A stretch of 64,000 nt of DNA. Source: Lantana camara. Lineage: Eukaryota > Streptophyta > Magnoliopsida > Lamiales > Verbenaceae. Made by a program: the position numbers and the translations under genes. Below, in pieces: positions 12,191-22,582 of the stretch; positions within the stretch are counted from its first letter, which is position 1, and the number at the start of each line of letters is the position of its first letter. The stretch covers positions 103,139,501-103,203,500 of the forward strand of contig CM074857.1 in the NCBI GenBank assembly GCA_037501455.1, written 5' to 3'. A model generated the notes under the pieces. It did no database searches and was not told the DNA's origin. It saw only the letters and a program-made list of their open reading frames with translations.

Positions 12191-13211
12191 GCGGGACGAA
12201 AAAATAACAAGGGAAAACAGGGGATTTCGGCCAAAGACCCCAAACCAACCAATAAAACCAAATTCAATCCATAATAAATGATCAAACACCACATATACAC
12301 ATTATACTACACTTATACAACAATTAAACCATGAAACATCCATCAAATCTTCAAGATTCAATCATCAAAACCCCAAAAATATACATGGTTTCCAGCCTTC
12401 ACATAACTTCATGGTTTCATGCCAAAATTGAAATGAAATGACCCTAAACATGCTTCTAGCCATGAATGAACATGAATGTATCACTTAATCAACAAACCTT
12501 ACTCATGTATATATCAAGGAATTCAATCAAATTCTCCATTTGTACCTCAATATGAAAGAAAGAAAGAATGAGATGATGGTGTGATGATGATGATGCTTCT
12601 AGCTTCACAAATTCTCCAAAAACCTTGCTTGAAAATGAGATTAATACTTCCTTCCTTCTTGTGGTGTTTTGATCGAAATGTGGTGTGTGTGTGTGTGTGG
12701 TCTCTTGATGAAATATCATGAAATGAAATGAGAGAGAGAGAGAGATGGTATACGTATGATATATTATCTTCCACTAACCACAATGACTCATCATATTTTG
12801 CAAACAAGTCCCTCCATAATTTAAATTCATGCAAATGAGTTTCATCTCTACAAAATAATCATGTTACGTCCCCAAATCATGAAATGCAATTAGATCCATA
12901 TATTTATGAAATGGTCAAATAAGGTCACATATTAGCAATTAATGCACATATCAATTGGAAATAAATCATGTAATACTTTTCGAGTTGACATATAAATCAC
13001 ATTCGGGAAATTAACTCACGTCTCACATAAGAACAAATCATACAATAATTTCCAAATTTAACACGTATTTCATATAATCACTTAGAATCATAACTCACGT
13101 GATGTGACATAATACATATAATGTCATGAAATTTATAATAATTTCACGTAAACACTTAATAATGTAATTCACATAATATCACGTAAGGTATAATTGAAAA
13201 CGGGGCGTACA

Positions 13212-13704
13212 TCAAATAAGCTAAATCGTATAGATAATTAGATATAATTTTAAATTACTCCAAACTATTTATTAATTTTCAATTCACATTTCTAATAATA
13301 AAATTTTATATTATAAATTTATAAACATTTAGAAAAATAATCAACATCTAGCCAATTAATAATATAGATGAAATATTTATTTAACAAATATCATATTTTT
13401 ATCATAGATAAAAATAAAAAAATATCACATGTACATTTATGTTTTATTGATATATATTAAAAAAATACTACATATTATTTTATTTATATTTAAATTGAAT
13501 CTTATAATATATTATAATATTAATAGTCAAAATAAATATTTTTAAATTTTAATTTTTAATTGTAATCTATAGAATTGATGAGTTTATTTTCACGGGATCT
13601 TTTTCAACAAATTATCCATTAAAAAAGAACTAACTTTTTCTCAATGGAAAACTAATAAGTATCTCTTACATAGTCTGTACTAATATCAGATTTAAATTTT
13701 AAAT
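13212..13704. other. AT-rich stretch without recognisable feature
   Basis: The DNA right of E2 is very AT-rich, lacks long frames, and shows no TE boundary I can defend. It is probably old flanking or eroded TE sequence. Confidence 0.5.
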
Positions 13705-13709
13705 AACAA

Positions 13710-13785
13710 TAAGTGAGGTGTCCAATTTGGTTTGCACATTAGTTTCTTATCCTTGGAATGCATGTTCAAATCCCTGCATACTCTA
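13710..13785 (+). repeat. Possible tRNA-derived SINE head
   Basis: GTGTCCAATTTGG resembles an internal polymerase III box A and, about 40 bases later, ATGTTCAAATCCC resembles box B. A similar arrangement occurs at 18322. No poly-A tail or TSD was found, so this may be a remnant. Confidence 0.3.
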
Positions 13786-15403
13786 AAAAATTGTGTTTTT
13801 ACAAAAAAATCCGGCCCAACTGGCATATGGAGCGGGCTGGTCCGGTTCTTTAACTGGTCTTGGGCTAGTTTCCACCGGTTCAAACTGGTCTGACCGTTGA
13901 TTGGTTTTAAGGTCCTATCCGGACCGGATATGTGACACCCCGACTCCGCGACCGTACATGTATGATGTATGTGCGCAATTTATATGAATTATTTGAATTT
14001 ATATGAAATATTTGAATTATATGTCAAAATTTGCCTCAAATGATTTATGATATGAATTTTTATGAATTTATGATATGTGAATTTAATTCCAGAGCAAGCT
14101 AATTTCGTATATTATGTGACTTATATGAGTTAAGGGATTCATTATACGATTTTATTTAATTTTGGACTTAATTAAAAATTTGAACTTGGACTTATTTGAC
14201 ACTTTTTGAAAGTTTTGGACCTAATTGAAAAAATAGCCTTTTTAATAAAATTTTATTTATTTAATTCGTTTAATTTTTATTTTAATTTAATTTATTTTAT
14301 TTATTATTTCTTGAAATCTAAATTTTATTATGTGAATAATATGTTTATTTGTTGAAATGAGTTGCGTTCTTGTTCGAATTGAGATCGAAATTTCGTGCCT
14401 TTTTAATACGTTGGAGTTTTATGCGTCGTGAACTTGAATACATGCTCGTTATGTGTTTTCAGGTTTATATGTTGAGTTTTCTGGAGTTGTTTTCATTGGG
14501 TGACCTAAAGGGGGCTAAAGTGTACTTAGCGCACCTTGGGTTCCGGGTAGTATATCTTGAGCTCGGGAATTCGGATTCGAATTCCGTCACCTCTGTTGGT
14601 CTCTTTTCGATGATTCGAGTGCAATGGAACAGGCCTTGTAATTTTTCGACCTCGTTTCTTACCCCGAAATCAGCCCGTAACTTTTTCTCGCGCTGCGCTC
14701 ATATGACCACCTTTCAGTAATTTGCACATAAGTCCCTCATCTGTTGAACTTTTCACGTGAAACTTGGACCCACATGACCATAACTCAGCCTACTATCACC
14801 TCCCATACCTCTCATACCGATCCATACACAAGAGAAAGGAGAAAAAATCAGATTTTTGAGCAGCAGCAGTTCCAATCCCGTAACTATTCACCCAAGTGAG
14901 ATTTTGAGCTCCAATCTCCATTTTCTTCCAACATCTTCAAGGGGTAAGATTATATTTGATATCTATATGCTTAAGTGATCATTTGCATCCAAGAAAATCT
15001 GATTTTGAGCCATGTGTGATATGATTTTTGTCTCATGAAGCGAATAGTTAGGTTTATGCTCCATATTTGAATTCCATGACTTCTTTTGGTGTTTCCCTTG
15101 AATTGAGGCTATAAAATTGATCAATTATGCATCATTTATTGTTATATACATCTGACTTTGGTGGTAGTTGAAGTATGTGAGAGTTATCATTAATGTTCTT
15201 GAGCTTTTGTTGAGATATATGCTTGAATTTGATCTCTTTTCCTTTCCTTTTCTTGTTGTTCGGTTTTGATCGGTTTTGGGGGAGTGTTTGTGCTGAATTG
15301 CTGCTGAATTTCTTGCCTTTACATGTCTCTTTGAGTTGGTATGTGGCTTGGTTGGGAAGCAGGGCTGAACAGGGGTGAATTTCACCATTTTCTAGCGACT
15401 GGA

Positions 15404-15535
15404 GTGTCTCCCCGGCCGAGGAGATTTTGCTCATGAAAATACCCGGCCGGGTACCTTCTATGCAGAAATATTCTGCATAAAAAGTACCCGGGAGGGTACT
15501 TTTATGAACAAAAACTCCCCTGGGCGGGTGGGGGT
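15404..15535. repeat. Cluster of GC palindromes in solo LTR
   Basis: Four GC-rich near-palindromes, for example TACCCGGCCGGGTA and GTACCCGGGAGGGTAC, are spaced about 40 bases apart. The arrangement parallels the cluster in E2, but the palindrome sequence is different. Confidence 0.7.
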
Positions 15536-16215
15536 GCAACTGGAATGTTTTAATTTGTTTTCCTAACTTTGTATGGTTGTTAACGTGATTTAAATGCATG
15601 GATTTCGCATGATGTGCATGGCCTTCTTGCATGGATTACGTGAGGTGTGGTATGGAAATGTTGTGATAGTTTTTGAATTTGAGTAAGTGCGAATTTGCTT
15701 GAATTTAATTACTACGTATGACATTAAGAATGCTGAATTTTCCTTCATTAGTTTATTTGATTTAGCTTATATGTAAGATGATTTAAATTATAATGTGTTC
15801 CTATAGTTTTATATGAATTCTTATACATGAATAAGTGATCTAAATGTGATTTTGTGATTTAAATTATTTGTTATATTTTATAAATTACGTTTATAAATTT
15901 ATTTGATACGTTTTATACGACCTATGAACTTAAGGGACCTAAGTGATGCATTCTTGCATTTCATTTGTATCCATTGCATTCGTGAGCATTGCCGAGCGTC
16001 TATATGGCTCATATTTGAGTCTAAGTCTCGGGTCTTGTCTTCTTTTGTTTCAGAGCCTCTTTTGGAAGTTCGTGAGCACGAGGTTTAAGTGCTTGTTCGC
16101 CATTTGCCTTCCTATTCCACTTCTTTTGCTAAGGTGAGGTTAGGATCATTTGTATTAGATAAGCGACCTAAGACCTATTACATGTTGTTTTCTTACCCCA
16201 TATGCGAATATATAT

Positions 16216-16218
<3 letters not shown>

Positions 16219-16268
<50 letters not shown>
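16219..16268. repeat. AT microsatellite
   Basis: About 25 uninterrupted AT units within the solo LTR. Confidence 0.95.
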
Positions 16269-16272
<4 letters not shown>

Positions 16273-16879
16273 TACGAGTGCTTAAGCTATGTTATGATTT
16301 TATGAAATAAGCTTTACGTTTCGAAATTAGTATAAGTATTGGCATAAATAAGCTATGTTTTGAAATTCGTTATTCGTTTATGATATGTATGAGCGAGTGG
16401 TACCCTGAAAGAGGGGATTTGGTTTGATTTGATTTGTTGGGCCCCGGAAACGTGGGTAAGGGAGACCCGAAACGACCACCAGGTCGCCGGTTATGACCCC
16501 TCTGCATGCTCTCATTTGAGATATTCACGTGCGACCTATGGAGGTTGGGAAGGCGTGGTATTTTGGGCCCTCGGTGGATAACCGGGGAAGGCATATCGTG
16601 GGTTAGCTACCCCGTATGTGTTTGGTAATGTAGGTGTTAGGGTTTGATTCCTGATACACCATGGATGTGGGGTTGGAATTGTGATTTGAATTCGATGTTA
16701 TATATGTTTGACGGAGTAAGGGATAGTCCGTTCTTGCCGGACTTATGTAACATTGTTCGATGGATTATGAATCGAGTTAGGACCTCTTTATGTATTATTT
16801 GTTACGTTTTAAACGTTTTGGTATGAAAAACCTTAGCTCGGTTCATGACCATCACCTTTGTGCATTTAGCCCCCTCACT

Positions 16880-16925
16880 CAGTCGTGTTTTGACTGACCC
16901 TCCTTTTCCCTACCCTCAATTGCAG
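16880..16925 (+). promoter_or_regulatory. Hairpin and CAG/GT module in solo LTR
   Basis: CAGTC..GACTG arms (16880-16896) are followed by a pyrimidine-rich run and GCAGGT, with CAG at 16923-16925. It lies about 410-455 bases from the LTR 3' end, matching the positions in E1 and E2. Confidence 0.45.
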
Positions 16926-17621
16926 GTTGTCTCGAGCTAGGCGGGGAAGTGCTTCGAGTCTTGTTGTACTTCTAGTTTAGGTCGAGTTGCATCTCATATT
17001 TCCTGCTTTTGACTACTCTTCTCATGTACTTGATATCTTGGTTTGTATTTTGGAGAATTATGGACTTTTGATGTATATACTTGATCCTTTTGGGCCGTGA
17101 GGCCATGTATATGATACTATGAGTTATGTTAGAGCTCTTTTTGATCCTTATGTTATTGCTTTCGCGTTTATATGTTTGTTTTGTGCGCTCTGTCCGAGTT
17201 TTAGCCTGCTTAGCCTAGGTGGTGAGTGTAGTTTCCATTCGCTTAGACTTGGACTTATGTATGGAAATCCATTTCATATGTGGGTTCGGGTTTAGGTGCG
17301 GGGGATGTGGTGGCCCACCGCTCCGGGCGTCACAGGATAAGCAACCAATCACCAGTTGAACTGGTTCGACCAGCAGGTACGGTCTGGGTTTCAAAACATA
17401 GGTTATGAAGCTAAGTCAAGAAAGTGGAGCGGGCTGGTCCGGTTCTTTAGCTGGACTTGGGGTGGTTTCCACCGGTTCAAACTGGTCTGACCGTGGATTG
17501 GTTTTAAGGTCCTATCCGGACCGGACAAGCAACCAATCACCAGTTGAATCGGTTCGACCAGCCGGTTCGGTCCGGGTTTCAAAACATAGGTTATGAAGCT
17601 AAGTCAAGATAGTTTGTCCAT

Positions 17622-17860
17622 GGGAAAATTACAAAAAAAGGATACCCACTATCCCCAACTAGCTTTTTTGGTACATTTTTTTTTTTTCCGGCCACCAAAA
17701 TGGATAATAACTCCAAAAAATTGACATTTTCAGGAAAAATTCGCCGGAGTAAGCTGACGGGGCACCGAAAAACAGCAAACCTGTAGTATTTAATGATATG
17801 GAACCACAATTAATAAACACATCAGATTTTAATGCCACCTAGCTGACACGTGGCATCCTA
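17622..17860 (+). repeat. Left TIR of the 1.7 kb MULE
   Basis: It aligns with the reverse complement of 19079-19323 at roughly 85% by eye, including the shared words TATCCCCAACTAGC and GACACGTGGCATCCTAAT. Confidence 0.85.
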
Positions 17861-18321
17861 ATCAGATTTTTTTTAATACTCTTGCCACATCATTCATTAT
17901 TTTCTCTTTAGTTGCATTATATTTATTTAATATGAATAACTATAAAAAAAACTATACTTTATATTTTTAATTAGAAATTAATTAAACACTTAATTAAGTT
18001 CATATAATAAATGCATTTTAATATTGAATTATATTTTATATATCTAGTTAGTAAATAATTGAATATTTAACATGTCATAAATGCCCTTAAGGACCTAATG
18101 ATCGTATAATATATATACTTAAGAATCTATATATATACACACACATCAGTTATAAATGAATTTCTACCAAAAAAAAAAAAAAGTTATAAATGAATTCACA
18201 AATTAAACTAAAATCCAAATTACTTAATCTCAATTTATATTAGAAATAAATTTTAATTTATTAAAAATAAAAAATTCATCATCTTCTCCTTTATAGTTCA
18301 CACCACTGAATCAACAATGGT

Positions 18322-18375
18322 TGGTCCAAGTGGTTAATGGGTTTGTCCTCGAAGACAAGGTCTCGAATTAGTTCA
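18322..18375 (+). repeat. Second possible SINE head
   Basis: TTGGTCCAAGTGGTTA resembles box A and GGTCTCGAATTAG is a weak box B. Its order of words resembles 13710-13785. The match is suggestive only. Confidence 0.25.
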
Positions 18376-19046
18376 CACCACTGCCGCACTCGACTTCTTC
18401 CAAAACCACCACCGTCATCATTATCATACCACCAATATCAACACAAAATCGCACCACCACCGCAACAACAAAATCGCACCACCACCACTAAAATCACGCA
18501 CGCACACACACCCAGATCTGGGGCTTTTTTGAATTTATTCTTGAATGAATCTTCTGAGCTTGTTGGGTTTTCAAAGAAAAAATTGTTTCAGAGGAAAAAT
18601 AGATGACGTCTTATGGTGACACAGTAGCAATGGCACCGTCTTTCCCTTATCCCTCAAATTTTCTGCACCCATCGCCACCCTCATGCCACCAAGCGGCCAC
18701 CACCGGCAGTCCCCGTCATCCTCACCGCAACGCCACCATCGTCACAGCTATCGCCAAAACAGCGCCACCGTCCCCAGATCTCGCTCCTATTCATAATCCC
18801 CACCACCATTGCCTCTGGTTCTCCACCACCGTCGCCAGATCTGGGGATATCGAGGTTGCACTTTGGATTGGGGCGATGGCGGTGGATTTTGGGAGGGAAG
18901 GAGGTTGGTCACCTTGGGAGAAGGGTGGCCATGGTGTTATGGGGTGGTGGGAGAAGGTGATGGTGGTGTTGTTTGCAATTACGGCGGTGCTGCTGCTTGG
19001 CCAAAACTTTTTTGGATCGATTATGTTTAGGGCATTAGACATATAA
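18337..19046 (+). other. GC-rich core of the MULE, possible captured gene fragment
   Basis: Two overlapping open frames (18337-18606 and 18603-19046) fill the core. They encode Pro/His/Thr-rich peptides with a hydrophobic segment near the end of the second (VMVVLFAITAVLLLG). GC content is well above the flanks. I do not recognise a family. No introns or splice borders are evident, and there is no proof of expression. Confidence 0.35.
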
Positions 19047-19078
19047 TTTTCATCCAATGAAAACATTATGTGTTAATT

Positions 19079-19323
19079 ACTAATTAGGATGCCACGTGTC
19101 AGATAGGTGGCATTAAAATATGATGTTTTTATTAATTATGGTTCCATGTTATTAAATACTATAGGTTTGAAGTTTTTCGTTGCCCCGTCAGTTTACTCCG
19201 CCGAATTTTTTCTGAAAATGCTAGTTTTTTGGAGTTATTGTCCATTTTTGTCGTCGAAAAAAAAAAAGTCCCAAAAACGCTAGTTGGGGATAATTGGTAT
19301 CCTTTTTTTTTTGTAATCTTCCC
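19079..19323 (-). repeat. Right TIR of the 1.7 kb MULE
   Basis: Reverse-complement partner of 17622-17860, ending TTGTAATCTTCCC beside the right TSD copy. Confidence 0.85.
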
Positions 19324-19601
19324 GTTTGTCAATTATTTTAGTTGTTTATGTGTTATCGGACCATTCAAATGAAAATTCCAACGTCACAATTATTTTTTAT
19401 CTCTTATTATTTCACGTAATAACATGATAGACAGTTGAAATATGAACATAATGATTTGTTTTGTTTTGTTTTTTTATAATACAATTATTTCTCTCCTAAT
19501 CTTTAAATTTTACCATGTGATGTGTATTCGAGATCCAATACGACTAATAAATAAATAAACAAAAAAAACTCAATAAACCTTCAACCCCTCCACCAATTGT
19601 A

Positions 19602-19611
19602 CTATAAAAAC
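19602..19611 (+). promoter_or_regulatory. TATA box of the NHL pseudogene
   Basis: CTATAAAAAC lies 6 bases before the TSD of the hAT-type element. If that element is removed in thought, the box sits about 140 bases upstream of the NHL ATG, a normal plant spacing. The sequence from 19334 to 19601 would be the promoter; it shows no other clear motif. Confidence 0.55.
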
Positions 19612-19624
19612 GACATCTCACCAT

Positions 19625-20191
19625 CAATGTTTTCAGGATCGGACCGTTAAGCGAACCGGAAAATCAACTGGGTTAAGGGTTAGTGGTTCAACCGTTGGAT
19701 CAACCGTGGTCGAACCGGTGACGTTATAATTATGAAATAAATATTATTAAATATTAGAGATAATAAATAATATATTTTTTAAATTTTATTTTCAATTTTT
19801 TTGTTAGTTCATATTTAAATCTAATATGATAATGTAAGATTATTCTACAAAACATGAAATTGCAACACATAAGATTGCATAATATATGAAATTGCATAAT
19901 ACAATAACAAAAAAAGTTGAAAATCAAATAAATTAAGGTTTATTTTCTAAATTTTTAATAATTTTAACTAAAAAAATCTTTAAAAAAAAAATATTTTCTA
20001 AACCGGTCGGACCATATGACCCGCGAACGGTTCGTCGGTTTAAACGGTCCGACCGCGGTTTTTACCGGTTCTCTCAAAATAGAACGGTTTTGAGTCAATC
20101 CGGTTTTAGAGGATGGACCGGACCGTTCCTTGGACCGGTTGACGGTTCCAGCGGTCGGACCGTCCGGTCCGGTCCGGTCCTGAGAACACTG
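19625..20191. mobile_element. Non-autonomous hAT-type element (567 bp), 8 bp TSD CTCACCAT
   Basis: Ends are CAATGTTTTCAGGATCGG on the left and, reversed, CAGTGTTCTCAGGACCGG on the right. CTCACCAT occurs on both sides (19617-19624 and 20192-20199). An 8 bp TSD with TIRs starting CA is diagnostic of the hAT superfamily. Subterminal regions carry many GGTCCGACC/AACCGG words in both orientations, and the centre is AT-rich. No coding capacity. Confidence 0.9.
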
Positions 20192-20328
20192 CTCACCATT
20201 GCACAAAATATTCAATAATTCCCACAAAATATTCAACCATTTCCAAACTTATTTTTTGTAAACTCACCCCCACCCCAAACCGGCCAACCCCACCCTATTC
20301 ACCACCACCTGATCCGCCACCAATCACC

Positions 20329-20911
20329 ATGTCGGCCAAAAGATTGTGACCACCACCACCAGCACTGCCGCAAGAAGCTCTACCGCCGCCTCCTTCCCGC
20401 CGCCCTCGTCCTCTTCATCATCCTCCTCGTCTACCTCATCCTCCGCCCCTCCAAGCCCCACTTCATCCTCCAAGACGCCACCGTCTTCGACTTCAACATG
20501 TCCTCCACCGGCAACGCCACCCTCACCACCACCCTCCAAATCACCCTCGCCGACCGGAACCCCAACGAAAAAATCGGCATCTACTATGACAAAATCGACG
20601 TGTATGCGGCCTGACCCAACGAGCAAATCACCCTCCCCTCGGCGCTGCTGGCGACCTATCAGGGACACAAGGACACCACAGTCTGGTCACCCTTTCTTTA
20701 TGGCGAGAGCGTGGCGGTGGCGCCGTACGTCGGAGTTTCTCTGGCGCAGGACGAGATTGCCGGAACGGTGATGGTGAACATTAGAGTGAGTGGAAGAATC
20801 CAGTGGAAAGTTGGGACTTTTATCTCGGGGAAGTATCATTTGTATGTGAATTGTCCGGGTTATATAAATTTCGGAAGGATATTGCTTCGCTCTTTTTCTT
20901 GGCGGCCATGA
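20329..20911 (+). pseudogene. NDR1/HIN1-like (LEA-2 family) pseudogene
   Basis: Read in the main frame, this encodes a His-rich N terminus, a hydrophobic anchor near residues 22-38 (AALVLFIILLVYLIL), then LRPSKPHFILQDATVFDFN, RNPNEKIGIYYDKIDVYA, TYQGHKDT, and WKVGTFISGKYHLYV. These are hallmarks of plant NHL proteins, plasma-membrane proteins of the LEA-2 fold linked to stress and defence. An extra base after codon 4 (run of A at ~20338-20341), a TGA near 20612 and loss of the usual end after CPGYINFG disable it. It lacks introns, as is typical of the family. This is the only convincing host-type gene in the window. A 567 bp transposon lies in its leader. Confidence 0.88.
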
Positions 20912-21055
20912 GAGAGATTGGGAGCGTTGAATAACACCAAATGAATAAGACTATGGAGAGCTGTGGAGCTGACCTTTGTTGTTTGTTTTGTAACTTTGTG
21001 GGTTGTATTGATTGGTGGGGGTGAGGGGTTGGTGTTGGGGGGTGAGGGAGACGGT

Positions 21056-21104
21056 GGGTCTTCCATGTGGCGGCGGCGGCGGCGATGGTGGGCATGGAAG
21101 ACCC
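21056..21104. repeat. Inverted repeat with 12 bp perfect arms
   Basis: GGGTCTTCCATG (21056-21067) is followed 25 bases later by CATGGAAGACCC (21093-21104). It lies 3' of the NHL pseudogene in GC-rich DNA. It may be part of an eroded element or 3' UTR structure. The rest of 20912-21240 shows nothing I can name. Confidence 0.5.
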
Positions 21105-21240
21105 GGTGGTGATGGCTGCCTGGAGTGGTGGTTGATTTGTGGTTGGAGAAGCTTTTCTTGGAGTTTTCTTTGAAAATTAAACAATGAATTTTATTAGGAA
21201 ATAAAGAGAATGTTTCAATAACATTTTTTTTATATATTTA

Positions 21241-21256
21241 GGCCACGTTTACATGG
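21241..21256 (+). repeat. Left TIR of the Harbinger element
   Basis: Sixteen bases identical to the inverted right end, immediately after TTA at 21238-21240. Unlike the right end, no homopolymer tract follows. Confidence 0.8.
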
Positions 21257-21622
21257 AAGAAAATGATTAACCATGTCATGATGAAGTGGGTTAGTTTAAT
21301 TGCGCAACATGCGTTTTTGGCCCATGTTGGTGGTTATGGGTTGGCCCAGTTAAGAATATTTTTTTTGTTTACTTTTTGAGATTAAAATCCATGTTAATGG
21401 GAAATTACTGTGACACCCTTTTTGCAAATTATGTCGTATATGGCTTCTTCCCCAACCCCCATTAGTGGATTTCAAACCAATTTCTCATCCCTGCTTCTGG
21501 AAAACTTGGTTATCGGTGAGGTTGTACATTTCCCCGCAATTAAACCTTCTTTCTGAGTAAGATATTAGATAAATCATATTATCGTAAATTGAGTAGGAGG
21601 TTTTCTCTATTGTTGCAGGAAG

Positions 21623-22099
21623 ATGGAGCGGTACGATGTGCCTTGCGAGTGCGGCCGTAGGTTTAAGGAATTTCTTCGTGCGACGGAGAGGTCCCAAAAT
21701 CCGGGGAGGTTTTTCTACAAGTGTCCTTATAACGGACCCAGATGTTTGTTTGTGTGGGTAGACGAACTGATGGCTCCGAAATGGGCTCACCTGCATCCTT
21801 AGATGAAGAAAAGCAACAGATCTTCTCCATATGTTGGAAGCTCTGATGGTCGAGATAGTCAAATGCGAACCCATAACCTTCACTGCAGATCTGTGTTGGA
21901 CGATTGTGGTGATGATGATGGTGAGAGATCTGAAGTAGTCACCTCTCCAATGTCTGGTAACCCGAATGTGCCGCCTCCCTATCCCAATTTGAATGCGAGC
22001 AACATACCTATGGGTGTCCTGTGTTGTTTGTTTGGAACTGTTGTGGTGTGTCTGAGTTTTATTGCCTTGCTAATTTGCATTATTATGTTTAGGAATTAG
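21623..22099 (+). pseudogene. GRF-type zinc-finger protein with C-terminal membrane anchor, in-frame TAG
   Basis: From ATG 21623 the frame encodes CECGRRF..F, then NPGRFFYKCP, a further Cys and FVWVDE, the pattern of plant GRF zinc fingers (possible nucleic-acid binding). A TAG at 21800-21802 follows codon 59, and the same frame continues from ATG 21803 for 98 codons. That part is a polar linker ending in a membrane segment (GVLCCLFGTVVVCLSFIALLICIIMF). Plant GRF proteins of ~150 residues commonly pair a GRF finger with such a tail, so this looks like one gene broken by one stop. TTGTTGCAG just before the start could be a splice acceptor from an upstream exon. It lies 380 bp inside the left TIR. 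Confidence 0.65.
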
Positions 22100-22582
22100 T
22101 AACAAAGTGTGTACCATTCAGCTTGTTCATGGTTATGGCAGCCTTTAGGCGAGGTTTTGGGACGCTATGTTATCCGTGGTTTGTGTTAAATGTGTTGAAC
22201 TATAACGTAATGTTATGACTAGTGACAATGGTTTGTGGAAACAATTGTTAGCCATTTCGTTGTTATGTTTTTGTTGGTTATGTTGTTATGCTGAATTTAA
22301 TTGGTCGAACGTGTACATACATAGTGGGCCGTAGGTGTATTGCAGTATCAACAACCCGATTAAAACATAATCCAAACACATTACGAACTGAAAATTTCTA
22401 AAGGGTACCTTAATACGTAGGAGCATAACAGACCCGAATTTAAAATGCAATACATTACACACAGTTGGCTAATGATACTAAGCACTGCCTTATTTAGATA
22501 AGGATTAGACATTCTCTAAACGTAGGACCTAGTAAATCACCGATGAGCCATCATATAGGTACGAAGATATTGTTAATCATAG
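22100..22582. other. Intergenic, 3' regions of the GRF gene and Myb/SANT-like gene E
   Basis: Two convergent genes end here. No separate gene or repeat is evident. Confidence 0.5.

Larger units (their letters stand above)
9824..13211 (-). mobile_element. E2: second LTR retrotransposon, 5' end, interrupted by E1
   Basis: A long LTR (10106-13211) is followed on the minus strand by a tRNA-Met primer site (10087-10098) and ~260 bases of leader (9824-10086) before E1 cuts in. No coding sequence of E2 is in the window; it would lie left of E1. LTR tips and internal landmarks resemble those of the solo LTR at 13931 and, more loosely, E1, so E2 is probably a related Ty3 element. Its right flank begins at 13212. 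Confidence 0.7.
10106..13211 (-). repeat. 5' LTR of E2 (about 3.1 kb)
   Basis: The plus strand begins TGTAGCACCCGG after the primer site and ends CGGGGCGTACA at 13211, giving TG..CA borders with nearly inverted tips. It holds CA/TG and GA microsatellites near 12684-12745, a palindrome cluster near 12003-12190 and a hairpin/CAG module at 10522-10555. The ORFs inside (10885-11130, 12048-12248, 12489-12834) show no protein-like composition. The partner LTR is outside, so the boundary at 13211 rests on the tip motif alone. Confidence 0.65.
13931..17334 (+). mobile_element. Solo LTR (3404 bp) with 5 bp TSD GGATA
   Basis: The LTR opens TGTGACACCCCGACTCC and closes CCGGGCGTCACA. GGATA is present on both sides (13926-13930 and 17335-17339), proving the borders. 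There is no PBS, PPT or internal domain, so this is a solo LTR left by LTR-LTR recombination. Orientation is taken as plus because its hairpin/CAG module and the words around it read the same way as E2 read on the minus strand. ORFs inside, such as 15132-15632 on the minus strand, are not protein-like. Confidence 0.9.
13829..17612. repeat. Tandem duplication of ~187 bp, first unit split by a solo LTR
   Basis: Unit 1 is 13829-13930 plus 17340-17425; unit 2 is 17426-17612. Both run from GGAGCGGGCTGGTCC to AAGCTAAGTCAAG and differ at only a handful of positions. The units are rich in GGTTC/GACCGG words and contain a CGGGTTTCAAAACATAGG end resembling the tip of the hAT-type element at 19625, so they may be remnants of a related DNA transposon. 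The LTR inserted after the duplication. Confidence 0.8.
17622..19323. mobile_element. Non-autonomous Mutator-like element (1702 bp)
   Basis: Inverted repeats of about 240 bp (17622-17860 and ~19079-19323) start GGGAAAATTAC on the left and GGGAAGATTAC on the right. Flanks GTTTGTCCAT (17612-17621) and GTTTGTCAAT (19324-19333) match at 9 of 10 bases, as expected for the 9-10 bp TSD of MULEs. The core has no transposase. It holds a GC-rich, His/Pro-coding stretch and a SINE-like head, so it could be a Pack-MULE type carrier of captured DNA. Repeats are clearly diverged, so the insertion is old. Confidence 0.88.

Noticed and set aside
15132..15632. 166-codon minus-strand frame
   Set aside because: Lies inside the solo LTR, across its palindrome cluster, with no family features.
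20324..20668. Minus-strand 114-codon Gly/Glu/Asp-rich frame
   Set aside because: Antisense of the NHL pseudogene; arises from its GC-rich codons.
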